Part shown: positions 1 to 7,107 of the stretch, in pieces
How positions within the stretch are numbered: position 1 is the stretch's first letter
Layout of the letters: every line of letters starts with the position of its first letter
Assembly (NCBI GenBank): GCA_903826205.1
Contig: CAIKDP010000156.1
Location: forward strand, 1-40,546
Length of the DNA stretch: 40,546 nucleotides
Direction of reading: 5' to 3'
Origin: Akkermansiaceae bacterium
GTDB lineage: Bacteria > Verrucomicrobiota > Verrucomicrobiia > Verrucomicrobiales > Akkermansiaceae
Position numbers and translations under genes: made by a program
Notes under the pieces: model-generated
The model's database searches: none
The model's input: only the letters and a program-made list of their open reading frames with translations
Told to the model about the DNA's origin: nothing

Positions 1-283
1 CGCAATCCTCATTGCCATACCGCTTGTTGGCCATCCGGCGCACAATCTCGCGCCGATCTTCCTGCACTTCGGCAATCGCCACAAACTGCACGTCGGGTTG
101 CTTGAGAAACGCGCCCAAGTCATCCCTCCCGCGCGGACCTATGCCGATGGCTCCCACAACGATCCGGTTGCTGGGGGCCACCGCACCGTCTTTTCCCAAG
201 GCGGAGGCGGGAATGATCGTGGGCATTCCCATGGCCAGGGCTGCGGTTTTCAGAAAGTGGCGGCGCGTGGGATGTGGGGTCAT
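1..283 (-). CDS. Gfo/Idh/MocA-family oxidoreductase, N-terminal part (cut by window start)
   Basis: Read on the minus strand from an ATG at 283, this frame stays open for 94 codons to the window edge, so only the N-terminus is seen. It begins with a Tat-type signal (TRRHFLKTAA, then a small hydrophobic stretch and PTIIPASALG). A Rossmann beta-alpha-beta start follows (NRIVVGAIGIGPRGRDDL), then FVAIAEVQ, where the family binds NAD(P). Family members oxidise or reduce sugars and sugar derivatives; secreted Tat members are common in Verrucomicrobiota and Planctomycetota. The esterase gene upstream ends 65 bp before this start on the same strand, so the two may be co-transcribed. The substrate cannot be inferred. 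The opening closely resembles that of the oxidoreductase at 2381-3691, so they are paralogues. Confidence 0.88.
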   Translation of the reverse strand, partial: MTPHPTRRHFLKTAALAMGMPTIIPASALGKDGAVAPSNRIVVGAIGIGPRGRDDLGAFLKQPDVQFVAIAEVQEDRREIVRRMANKRYGNEDC

Positions 284-348
284 GGGATGGATGGCTGTAC
301 CTGTGAGCAGGGCGGCTTGTTTGCTACGAAGCGGCGCGCGCGGATGTT

Positions 349-2199
349 TCAGTGGGTTACCCACTGGAAGCCGGTGAAGACGATTTTTTTGTCTTTCCAA
401 GGACCGGTGAGCTCGAGCGCCTGGCAACGGGCGAAGGTGGTTGGGGTTGGACCCGTGGTGTCCTTGGCTTGCTGTTCATGGAAATCTGCAGGGAATAATG
501 TTACCGTCTGCCACCCCTCTTGCCCCTTGAGTGAAACCTTGGCGGCGTAGGTCCGCTGGCCAGGCCATGCATAATCTTCGTAAACATTCACGCTGAACGA
601 TTCGCCTCGGGTCGTCGCCACCTGGAAAGTCAGTCCGGCATTCTCCGGCGCGCGCCATTTGGGATCGCCCGGTTGATAGGTCAACGGCTCCAGATAGTAA
701 TCGACCGTGAACCCCGCCTTCCCTTCGGGCCCAAGCACCGGACGGACTGGCACGGGGATGCGTTCCGGTGGCACGGGGTCGACGCAGGGCGAGTTGGTGG
801 CCCACATCCCGCTGCCGGTGGACCCGTCGTAGAGAATGTTAGACACCGTATCCGTGGCACGGGCGGCGCCCAGAGTGGCTGGAACAAGGGCCTCCTCATT
901 GCTGGATAGATTCACACCGCTCTTGTAGCACACATTGGCATAGGCGAAGAGGTATGCTCCCGTGTCGAGGACCGGCAGCTTGGCACGCCAACCGTCCTCC
1001 GCGCGTTCGGCAATGGCGTTGCGCCAGTTGCGGCTCATCGGACGGGGATTGGTGACGGCGTAATAGATGGCGACCTTATCGACATCGGACGGTCGATCGG
1101 CCGTGAGCGTGGCCAAGGGATCTCCGTTAGAATCGAGCCCGACCTTTACCACGGGGCTCATTGGCCACGGTGAAGCGCCTTTGAGGCAGGTATCCATCCA
1201 GAGGAACACATTCCGGCCCGAATCCGCGCCGACGTGGTGACAGAACCGTGGGGTGAATGCCTCGCGGTGCTCGACGGCAGCGGGCAACCGCGCGACTGTT
1301 TGATAGGCGCGATCCATGTTGCCATGGGTGTCGTTGCTGCCGCTCAAGAAGAGCATGGGGCATTTGACATACGGCGCGCAGCCCTCCGGTGCCATACCGG
1401 TCAACCACACCCGGTCATCGTCGGTCATTTCCGTCAACGCAGCGGATGGATCGTAGCGCGGACTATACCGGTAATAGCGATTCCAGCCGCAACCGTAGAT
1501 CGCACAGGCGGCTTTAAGCCGCGGATCCATCGCAAATGACCAAATTGTGGTGCCGCCCATCGAGATCCCGAAGGCCCCGATCCGCTCGACATCCACTTCC
1601 GGTTGCTGGCGCAAATACGTGAGCGAACGGCGCGCGACCGCCGACCAGATATACCACGACGACGCGCGGACGCTCGGCACGGTGGCCATTTCCTTGCCCG
1701 CTATGGACTTATGATTTCCCAGCCTCAATGCTTCTGGATAGATCGTGAAACGATCGCGGTCCTCCCACACACCGTGGTAGTTGCATGTCAGCGCGGCATA
1801 ACCACGGGCCGCCCAGGCCTCTAACCATGTCTCGTCGACCGTCTGGCCTCCGCCATGCAGATGCATCACCGCCGGCACTCTGGGGTTGGAGGATTCGGAT
1901 TGATCCCCCATCTGGTTAGTCATCAAGGGCGCGGCATAAATCCCGTACACGCGCACCGTCTGTCCATCGATGGTTGCGGAGAAATAGACTTCCTTGTAGG
2001 CGGCTGCCTTCGTAGTCCAACGCTTCAAGACCTGCTCGTCGAGCGGTCCGGCATCCGGGTCGTAGGTGCTCCATACTTCCGGCGGCGTGAGAATCTGCGC
2101 CTCCCCTGGCTTTGCGACTTGCGCATTGCCATCTGCCAAACCCGCCACCAGAATGGAGAGAAGGATTTCGCGGTAGTTGCAACGGGGCAGATTCATCAT
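349..2199 (-). CDS. Secreted alpha/beta-hydrolase, acetyl-xylan-esterase / dienelactone-hydrolase-like carbohydrate esterase
   Basis: The frame is open further upstream to 2325, but the tandem ATGs at 2199/2196 begin a good signal peptide (MMNLPRCNYREILLSILVAG) and the upstream part looks like repeat DNA, so 2199 is preferred (616 aa). The hydrolase core shows an oxyanion strand (MHLHGGG, about residue 113), the nucleophile elbow GISMGG with Ser about 213, a probable acid Asp about 290 (SGSNDTHG) and a probable His about 321 (FCHHVG). The last 230 or so residues form beta-rich domains ending in LTGPWKDKKIVFTGFQWV, reminiscent of a carbohydrate-binding beta-sandwich. The likely role is removal of acyl groups from polysaccharide outside the cytoplasm; the exact ester is unknown. 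The second Gfo/Idh/MocA gene follows 65 bp downstream. Confidence 0.8.
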   Translation of the reverse strand: MMNLPRCNYREILLSILVAGLADGNAQVAKPGEAQILTPPEVWSTYDPDAGPLDEQVLKRWTTKAAAYKEVYFSATIDGQTVRVYGIYAAPLMTNQMGDQSESSNPRVPAVMHLHGGGQTVDETWLEAWAARGYAALTCNYHGVWEDRDRFTIYPEALRLGNHKSIAGKEMATVPSVRASSWYIWSAVARRSLTYLRQQPEVDVERIGAFGISMGGTTIWSFAMDPRLKAACAIYGCGWNRYYRYSPRYDPSAALTEMTDDDRVWLTGMAPEGCAPYVKCPMLFLSGSNDTHGNMDRAYQTVARLPAAVEHREAFTPRFCHHVGADSGRNVFLWMDTCLKGASPWPMSPVVKVGLDSNGDPLATLTADRPSDVDKVAIYYAVTNPRPMSRNWRNAIAERAEDGWRAKLPVLDTGAYLFAYANVCYKSGVNLSSNEEALVPATLGAARATDTVSNILYDGSTGSGMWATNSPCVDPVPPERIPVPVRPVLGPEGKAGFTVDYYLEPLTYQPGDPKWRAPENAGLTFQVATTRGESFSVNVYEDYAWPGQRTYAAKVSLKGQEGWQTVTLFPADFHEQQAKDTTGPTPTTFARCQALELTGPWKDKKIVFTGFQWVTH

Positions 2200-2252
2200 G
2201 GCTTGAATCTCAGTGTAGATTCCCCCTCCCCAAGCACCAGAAAAATGTTCCC

Positions 2253-2361
2253 TATTTCCTGCGCGTCCTAAGGAGCGGGGACATTCCTGTCCTCGTCTTC
2301 TCCCCATGTCACAAAGACACGACACGAATGTCGTGACTCCTTATTTCCTGCGCGTCCTAAG
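2253..2361. repeat. Intergenic direct repeat with two hairpins
   Basis: The 181-bp gap between the oxidoreductase stop (2381) and the esterase start (2199) contains a 20-bp sequence at 2253-2272 repeated at 2342-2361, 89 bp apart. Between the copies are two perfect stem-loops: GGACA-ttcc-TGTCC at 2279-2292 and CACGACA-cgaa-TGTCGTG at 2318-2335. Neither is followed by a T-run, so they do not look like classic intrinsic terminators. They are probably part of dispersed palindromic repeats in this genome. Confidence 0.7.
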
Positions 2362-2380
2362 CACCGGGGCACTCAGGGCC

Positions 2381-3691
2381 TCACAGAATCGGCAACTGCC
2401 ATGGATCGCGCCGCGGCCGATCCAGCATCTTGTTCGCCTCGTCATCGCCGCTGAATTGTTCCGCGGCGGGGTCCCACTTGAGTTTGCGGCCAAGTCTGAT
2501 AGAGAGATTGGCGAGGTGGCACACCGTGCTCACGCGGTGGCCGATATCGACCGGGAAATACGGGTCCTTGCGGCTCTTGACGCATTGCAGGAAATCATCG
2601 TGCTCGCCAAGTGGATTGGTGTAGAGATGCAGCTCATCGGGCCCGATGACGGATGTTAGGATTTGCGGGGAACTGGCCTGCACGGGAGCGCGCCACCCGG
2701 AGTTGCCGACCCAGCCATCGCTGCCGATGAACTTGATGCTTGGCTCACCCGGCTTGCAGGTCATGACCACGCCATTGGCATAGCGGAACGTCACATCATA
2801 GTCCTTGACTGTGTTGTAGAGGCCTCCCTGCCAATGGGTGCCGGTGCCTTCAATCTCAACCGGGCCGCTGTGTTCCGTGTCGTTAGCCCACTGCGCGGTA
2901 TCGAACAAATGGGCACCCCAATCGCAAATGATCCCGCCGGAATAGTCCCAGATCCAACGGAAGTTGCCATGCACCCGGTCCTTGGTATAGGGTGCGTCAG
3001 GTGCCGGGCCCAGCCACATTTCGTAATTGAGTTCCGCTGGCACCGGTTGCGGGGTGGCATTGCCAGGTCCGTTAGGTTGTTTGGGCAGGATGACCTCGAT
3101 GCGCTGGAGTTTGCCGATCCGGCCGTTGCGGACCAACTCGGCCATGCGGTGGTATTCCGGCACCGCGCGGTCTTCGGTGCTCGTCTGGAAGACTTTGTTG
3201 TGCTTGCGCACGGCTTTGACCAGCACCTTCCCCTCGTGGATGGTTAGAGTGGGCTTCTCGCATTGCACATCCTTGCCGGCCTGGATGGCTAACAGGCTGA
3301 TGAGCGTGTGCCAATGATCCGGGGTGGAGATCATGACCGTGTCAATGTCCTTGCGGGCGAGGATCTCGCGGAAATCCATGGTCGCAAAACAATCCGTGTT
3401 CTGATAGTGGCGGTTCACCATCCCCTTGGAGCGCAACAGATGGTGGTTGTCCACGTCGCAGACGGCGACCACTTGGGCGCTGTTGTGCTTGAGATAGGGT
3501 GGGAGGTTCCAGTCCACCCCATGGTTCCCGGTGCCGATGAAGCCCACGGTGATGCGGTTGCTCGGGGCCGTGTGGCCATCCGCACCCCGCGCCGAGGATG
3601 GAATGATCGTGGGCCCGGCGACGACAGCGGCTGCTGCCGCGGCCGATTGACGGAGAAAGGTGCGGCGGGAATGCATGGTGGGTGGGGTCAT
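2381..3691 (-). CDS. Tat-secreted Gfo/Idh/MocA-family oxidoreductase
   Basis: A 436-residue protein with a Tat signal (SRRTFLRQSAAAAAAVVAGP), a dinucleotide-binding loop FIGTGNHG at residues 51-58, ISTPDHWH about 121-128 and the family's catalytic CEKP at 144-147. A later GAHLFDTAQW motif also fits. Members use tightly bound NAD(P) to oxidise or reduce sugars or to perform redox-assisted glycoside cleavage. The ATG at 3691 overlaps the TGA of the upstream GH2 gene as ATGA, which indicates translational coupling; an internal ATG (MHSRRTF) is an alternative start. Pairing with a GH2 enzyme suggests the product acts on a sugar released by, or on the same glycan as, that glycosidase. The substrate is unknown. 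Confidence 0.9.
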   Translation of the reverse strand: MTPPTMHSRRTFLRQSAAAAAAVVAGPTIIPSSARGADGHTAPSNRITVGFIGTGNHGVDWNLPPYLKHNSAQVVAVCDVDNHHLLRSKGMVNRHYQNTDCFATMDFREILARKDIDTVMISTPDHWHTLISLLAIQAGKDVQCEKPTLTIHEGKVLVKAVRKHNKVFQTSTEDRAVPEYHRMAELVRNGRIGKLQRIEVILPKQPNGPGNATPQPVPAELNYEMWLGPAPDAPYTKDRVHGNFRWIWDYSGGIICDWGAHLFDTAQWANDTEHSGPVEIEGTGTHWQGGLYNTVKDYDVTFRYANGVVMTCKPGEPSIKFIGSDGWVGNSGWRAPVQASSPQILTSVIGPDELHLYTNPLGEHDDFLQCVKSRKDPYFPVDIGHRVSTVCHLANLSIRLGRKLKWDPAAEQFSGDDEANKMLDRPRRDPWQLPIL

Positions 3692-6054
3692 AAGTTGGAT
3701 TTCAGTTTGAGGACGGCAGGTGTCAGGCCATCGGCCGTGGCGGTCAGCACCATTGGGCCCGGTCTATCAAGCGCACCCACCAGCACCATGCACTTGCCAT
3801 TGAAGGCGCGGCGGTTAAGCGCCTTGTCGGGATCGTGATCCCCCGGGTTGCCATTGCCGACACCGGCAATGCGTCCCGCGCCTTCAATGCTGAATGCCAC
3901 GCGGTTGCCGGCCGTGGGAATGATCCGGCCCTCCACATCAACCACGTCCACTTCGATCACAGTCAGATCCTCGCCGTCGGCGGCTAACACGAGCCGCTCG
4001 GTTTTCAGGCGCAACGCGGCGGGCGCGCCGGTTGTCTCGACTTTATCGGCGGCGGCCAACTCGCCCTTGTTGATCCCCTTTGCCTCCAGCACGCCGGGGG
4101 CATATCTGACGCTCCATTCCAGATGCCCGTTGCGGCGCATCGGTTTGGTTCCCAGGCTTTGCCCGTTGAGGAGCAATTCCACCATCTCGCAATTGCTGAA
4201 GGCAATGACCTTGATTTCCTTGCCTGCGTGTTCCGGCCAGTTCCAATGCGGCATGACATGCACGATGGGTTCGGATTTCCACCACGCCTGGTAATAGTAA
4301 TAATTGTCCTTGGGAAATCCGCAGGTGTCCATGATGCCGAAATTGCTGCTGATGCACGGCCACTTGTAGGGGGTCGGCTCGCCTTTGTAATCGAAACCGG
4401 TCCAGACAAAGCTGCCCGCGACAAACGCCCGATCCGCGACAGGTATCCATGTGCGATCGGTCATGTTATAGGACGAAACCACGGTGCGCTCCTTGTCGTC
4501 GGCGTATTCGCCCCGCGTGGTGACCGTGCTGGCCGTTTCGCTGGCATACAGCGGCTTGGTGGGATGGGCCTTGTGGAGTTGGTCGTACTCGTCGTCGCAG
4601 TAATTGCCGCCGACCATGTCCCCGACCTTGGCCAGGCTGATAGGATCATACATGCCGCCGTTCATGGCGGCGCTGACCGGGCGCGTGGGGTCGTGCTTGA
4701 GGACAATCTCCCGGAGCGTGGTGAACTGTTTGGCGGCTTCCGGCGTGCCTTGCTTGGGTTCTTCGTTGCACATTGACCAGAGGATGATGCTCGGGTGGTT
4801 GCGGTCGCGCAAAACCATGTCGGCCACCTGTGCTTGGATTTCAGCGGAATCCCCGAGCTTGCGGTTTTCGTTCATCACCAGCATTCCGAGTTGATCGCAG
4901 GCATCCAGCAACTCGGGATTGGGTGGGTTATGCGCCATGCGCCAGGCATTGGCACCCATCTCCTGCAAGCGCCTGACCCGCCACGTCTGGAGTGTGTCGG
5001 GCAATGCCACGCCCAGTCCGGCGAAATCCTGGTGATTGCATGTCCCCTGGATCTTGACGTGCTCGCCGTTGAGGAAAAATCCCTTTTGAAGGTCGAAGCG
5101 GATCGTGCGAATCCCGAATGGCGTTCGGGTCACATCCAACACCCGTCCACCCTGCTTCACCGTGGTGACCAGGTCGTAGAGATACGGCGTTTTGATAGAC
5201 CACAACCGCGGCTGCTTCACCACGGTATTTTGCACCAAGGTCCCGCTCTTGCCGGGAGGTATCTTTTGGGAGGACTCCACGCTGGCAACAGTCTTGGCGT
5301 CACGATCAACCACCTCAGAGACGACTGTGACCGGCACTTCCTCAGCACCGGCGTTGGTGATGACGGTCTCAATAGTTAGATCGGCCGACGTTGCCGGGGC
5401 CCGCGGCGACGACTCGGGCAACTGCGCAGTGACATAGGTACCCCAAGGTGCGGCATGCACGCGGTCGGCGATGTTGAGCCAGACGTGGCGATAGATTCCC
5501 CCACCCTCATACCACCAGCCCTCGAAATGGGTCGGGTCGACGTGGACGGTAAGAATGTTGTCACCGGCGAAGTCAGCCACCTCGCTGACATCATAACGAA
5601 ACCCCGTGTATCCGCTGGCGTGTCGGCCCAGGCATTTGCCATTCAGCCAGACAATGCTGTCGCGATAAACCCCGTCAAAATCGATCCAGAGACTTTTGCC
5701 CTTGCTACCCTCGGGCAGCTTGAAGACCTTGCGATACCAACCGGTTGTCGGAATGATCGAACCATGGCCCGTGTCCCCCTTCGGATCAAACGGTCCCTCA
5801 ATCACGTAGTCGTGTGGCAGATGCACCGCACTCCAGGCGCTGTCGTCGTAGCGCAGCGCGGCCGTTGTGGGCGGTTTGACTGACGGATCCGTTGCCGATC
5901 CATCAGCTGCAACCCCGTCAATCTCTCCGCGATGGAACCGCCAACCGGCATCCATCAAGATCCGCTGACGCGGAGAAGCGCCGAAGGCGCTGGTCGATAA
6001 TGAGACCCATGTGAGACTCAAAATGAGTAGTGCATTTTGAAGCGTGGTTTTCAT
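3688..6054 (-). CDS. Secreted glycoside hydrolase family 2 enzyme (beta-galactosidase / beta-glucuronidase-like)
   Basis: 788 residues with a signal peptide (MKTTLQNALLILSLTWVSLS then TSAFGA). The order is typical GH2: sugar-binding jelly roll (about 35-205, including HLPHDYVIEGPF and GWYRKVF), Ig-like domain (about 225-320), TIM barrel from about 325, then C-terminal Ig-like domains (DUF4982-type, with ALRLKTERLVLAADGEDLTV). Visible catalytic features are HNPPNPELLDACD, the acid/base in WSMCNEE (Glu about 431) and the nucleophile in YASETAS (Glu about 506). GH2 members retain stereochemistry and cleave beta-galactosides, beta-glucuronides, beta-mannosides or alpha-L-arabinopyranosides; the substrate here cannot be fixed. 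The toxin stop is only 6 bp upstream, so this gene may be read from the toxin-antitoxin promoter. The Gfo/Idh/MocA gene overlaps its stop. Confidence 0.93.
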   Translation of the reverse strand: MKTTLQNALLILSLTWVSLSTSAFGASPRQRILMDAGWRFHRGEIDGVAADGSATDPSVKPPTTAALRYDDSAWSAVHLPHDYVIEGPFDPKGDTGHGSIIPTTGWYRKVFKLPEGSKGKSLWIDFDGVYRDSIVWLNGKCLGRHASGYTGFRYDVSEVADFAGDNILTVHVDPTHFEGWWYEGGGIYRHVWLNIADRVHAAPWGTYVTAQLPESSPRAPATSADLTIETVITNAGAEEVPVTVVSEVVDRDAKTVASVESSQKIPPGKSGTLVQNTVVKQPRLWSIKTPYLYDLVTTVKQGGRVLDVTRTPFGIRTIRFDLQKGFFLNGEHVKIQGTCNHQDFAGLGVALPDTLQTWRVRRLQEMGANAWRMAHNPPNPELLDACDQLGMLVMNENRKLGDSAEIQAQVADMVLRDRNHPSIILWSMCNEEPKQGTPEAAKQFTTLREIVLKHDPTRPVSAAMNGGMYDPISLAKVGDMVGGNYCDDEYDQLHKAHPTKPLYASETASTVTTRGEYADDKERTVVSSYNMTDRTWIPVADRAFVAGSFVWTGFDYKGEPTPYKWPCISSNFGIMDTCGFPKDNYYYYQAWWKSEPIVHVMPHWNWPEHAGKEIKVIAFSNCEMVELLLNGQSLGTKPMRRNGHLEWSVRYAPGVLEAKGINKGELAAADKVETTGAPAALRLKTERLVLAADGEDLTVIEVDVVDVEGRIIPTAGNRVAFSIEGAGRIAGVGNGNPGDHDPDKALNRRAFNGKCMVLVGALDRPGPMVLTATADGLTPAVLKLKSNL

Positions 6055-6060
6055 ATTGAT

Positions 6061-6384
6061 CTATAAATCCAACAAATCCATGAGAGCGGCTTTGACTTTT
6101 GACATTTGAGCGGGTGACAGCTCACCCATGCGGTGGCTGAGTTTGCGATGATCCAAGCTGGCGAGACCTTGCACATTCACGGCGGAATGTTTGGATAGCC
6201 AGCGGGGTTTGCCTAGATCCACTTCACCCCTTAGCCCACGGATTTGTGAGGTCAGCGGTGCCACCACCGTCAGTGCGCGGGCATCTTCCTCGCCGGGAGC
6301 AGCCAAGACCAAAACGGGACGGTTTTTTGCCGCCATGCCGAGGTCAGCGAACCAAACTTCGCCAGCTTTCGGTTCAGTAGGCAC
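6061..6384 (-). CDS. MazF/PemK-family type II toxin (endoribonuclease)
   Basis: 107 residues beginning at GTG 6384. The start is supported by an AGGAGG Shine-Dalgarno (6391-6396 on the complementary strand) 6 nt upstream, inside the antitoxin's last codons; the two frames overlap by 11 nt. The protein has the MazF/PemK SH3-like barrel pattern: GEVWFADLG near the N-terminus, NRPVLVLAAP, LTVVAPLTSQI, then a Ser/Asn-rich turn (KHSAVNVQGLASLDHRKL) and a C-terminal helix. MazF-family toxins cut mRNA at short sites and are held inactive by the antitoxin. The partner here looks RelB/DinJ-like rather than MazE-like. The GH2 start lies 6 bp downstream. Confidence 0.87.
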   Translation of the reverse strand: MPTEPKAGEVWFADLGMAAKNRPVLVLAAPGEEDARALTVVAPLTSQIRGLRGEVDLGKPRWLSKHSAVNVQGLASLDHRKLSHRMGELSPAQMSKVKAALMDLLDL

Positions 6385-6607
6385 CGTAGGCCTCCTGCCA
6401 CTCGGCGGCTTGTTGTTCTGCCGTGAGGATCACGGACGGGCGCGTGGTCACCTCGAAGGGCAGGCCTTGGCGGAGTTCAATTTGCGCCAGAAGCATGTTG
6501 AACGCATCACCCGGCTTCATACCGAGACGACTGAGGATTTTCTCCGCCTTGCGCAGACGCGCGGCGGGAACGCGGGCACGGAAAAGTGAGGTTGTCTCGG
6601 CAGGCAT
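6374..6607 (-). CDS. RelB/DinJ-family antitoxin
   Basis: 77 residues from ATG 6607; a TTG two codons upstream at 6613 is a possible but less likely start. The N-terminal half (FRARVPAARLRKAEKILSRL then GMKPGDAFNMLLAQIELRQG) matches the ribbon-helix-helix DNA-binding domain of RelB/DinJ, including the GMKPGDAFNMLL helix. The C-terminal tail (LTAEQQAAEWQEAYGAY) would wrap the toxin. It would bind the toxin and repress its own promoter, which carries three phased repeats (6608-6632). The antitoxin gene precedes and overlaps the toxin gene by 11 nt, the usual order for type II modules. Confidence 0.85.
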   Translation of the reverse strand: MPAETTSLFRARVPAARLRKAEKILSRLGMKPGDAFNMLLAQIELRQGLPFEVTTRPSVILTAEQQAAEWQEAYGAY

Positions 6608-6641
6608 GCTCAAATGTGCTCAATACGGCTCATTTTGTCAA
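6608..6641 (-). promoter_or_regulatory. Toxin-antitoxin promoter with three 10-bp-phased operator-like repeats
   Basis: On the minus strand a perfect -35 hexamer TTGACA (6641-6636) lies just upstream of the antitoxin ATG. It is followed by TGAGC repeated three times at exactly 10-bp spacing (GCTCA on the plus strand at 6608-6612, 6618-6622 and 6628-6632), one helical turn apart. A weak -10 (CACATT) at 17-bp spacing would place the transcript start at or next to the ATG, so the message could be nearly leaderless. Repeats inside the promoter are what an autoregulating ribbon-helix-helix antitoxin would bind. Assignment as operator is inference. Confidence 0.55.
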
Positions 6642-6672
6642 GGGGTGATTGGAAACCAAAATGGGTCCTCTA

Positions 6673-6776
6673 CGGAGAAGATTGTTTGCCTGACCAACGC
6701 CCATCGGATCGTTCCCAAAGCCATTTCCCATCGAGCAGTCCATAGGCTGAGTTTTCAGCATCGGCAGCGGGACCTC
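6673..6776 (-). pseudogene. Internally deleted fossil fragment of a six-hairpin protein gene (paralogue of 9455-11659)
   Basis: On the minus strand this short stretch reads RGPAADAENSAYGLLD, then GKWLWERSDGRWSGKQSSP and a TAG stop at 6672-6670. The first part matches GPAADPTNSAYGLLDW of the protein at 9455-11659; the second matches HDWKWFWKQSDGRWSGNKYSP, which in that protein lies about 68 residues further on. The intervening protein segment is missing and the frame is kept. In the intact gene both break points carry TTCCAATCG (near 10288 and 10494), so deletion between short direct repeats is a simple explanation. No more of the gene is recognisable on either side. Confidence 0.8.
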
Positions 6777-6877
6777 GTTTGAACAAAATATTGTGCTATG
6801 GATAAGGGACTTGACGAGGTTCGGGAATCACGGCAGCCTATCTTTCCTCTGACGCGATATTTTTTCCGTCATTGGTC

Positions 6878-6944
6878 CCGATACCGGCAGATGGTATCGG
6901 CACCTTGAAAGAACCGAACCCAGTCTCAAGCGGCTTCGGTTCTT
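6878..6944 (+). promoter_or_regulatory. Two strong stem-loops in the leader of the GH9-like gene
   Basis: Upstream of the GH9-like start lie two perfect stems in series: CCGATACC (6878-6885) with GGTATCGG (6893-6900), loop 7 nt, and AAGAACCGAA (6909-6918) with TTCGGTTCTT (6935-6944), loop 16 nt. They are 8 nt apart and about 165 nt ahead of the start codon. They could be a terminator or attenuator pair, a protein-binding RNA leader, or palindromic repeats; no known riboswitch class is recognised. The rest of 6777-7107 shows no gene. Confidence 0.45.
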
Positions 6945-7107
6945 ATGCCTGCAATTCAGAACATGAACCCAAGCGCTCCCTCTAACGCCCGGTCCATCCA
7001 TACCCGGCCAACCCGAAAAGCCAGTGCCTATCAGCAATAAAGCAACCTCCCATCACCCTGATTGGATGATTCAGGGCGATGGAAGCGATAAGCCGGCAAA
7101 AGGTCTC

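Noticed and set aside
349-2199. Overlapping open frames on the plus strand inside the minus-strand genes (for example 1855-2271, 4123-4776, 13281-13823)
   Set aside because: They are shadows of GC-rich genes in other frames, without signal peptides, ribosome sites or recognisable domains.
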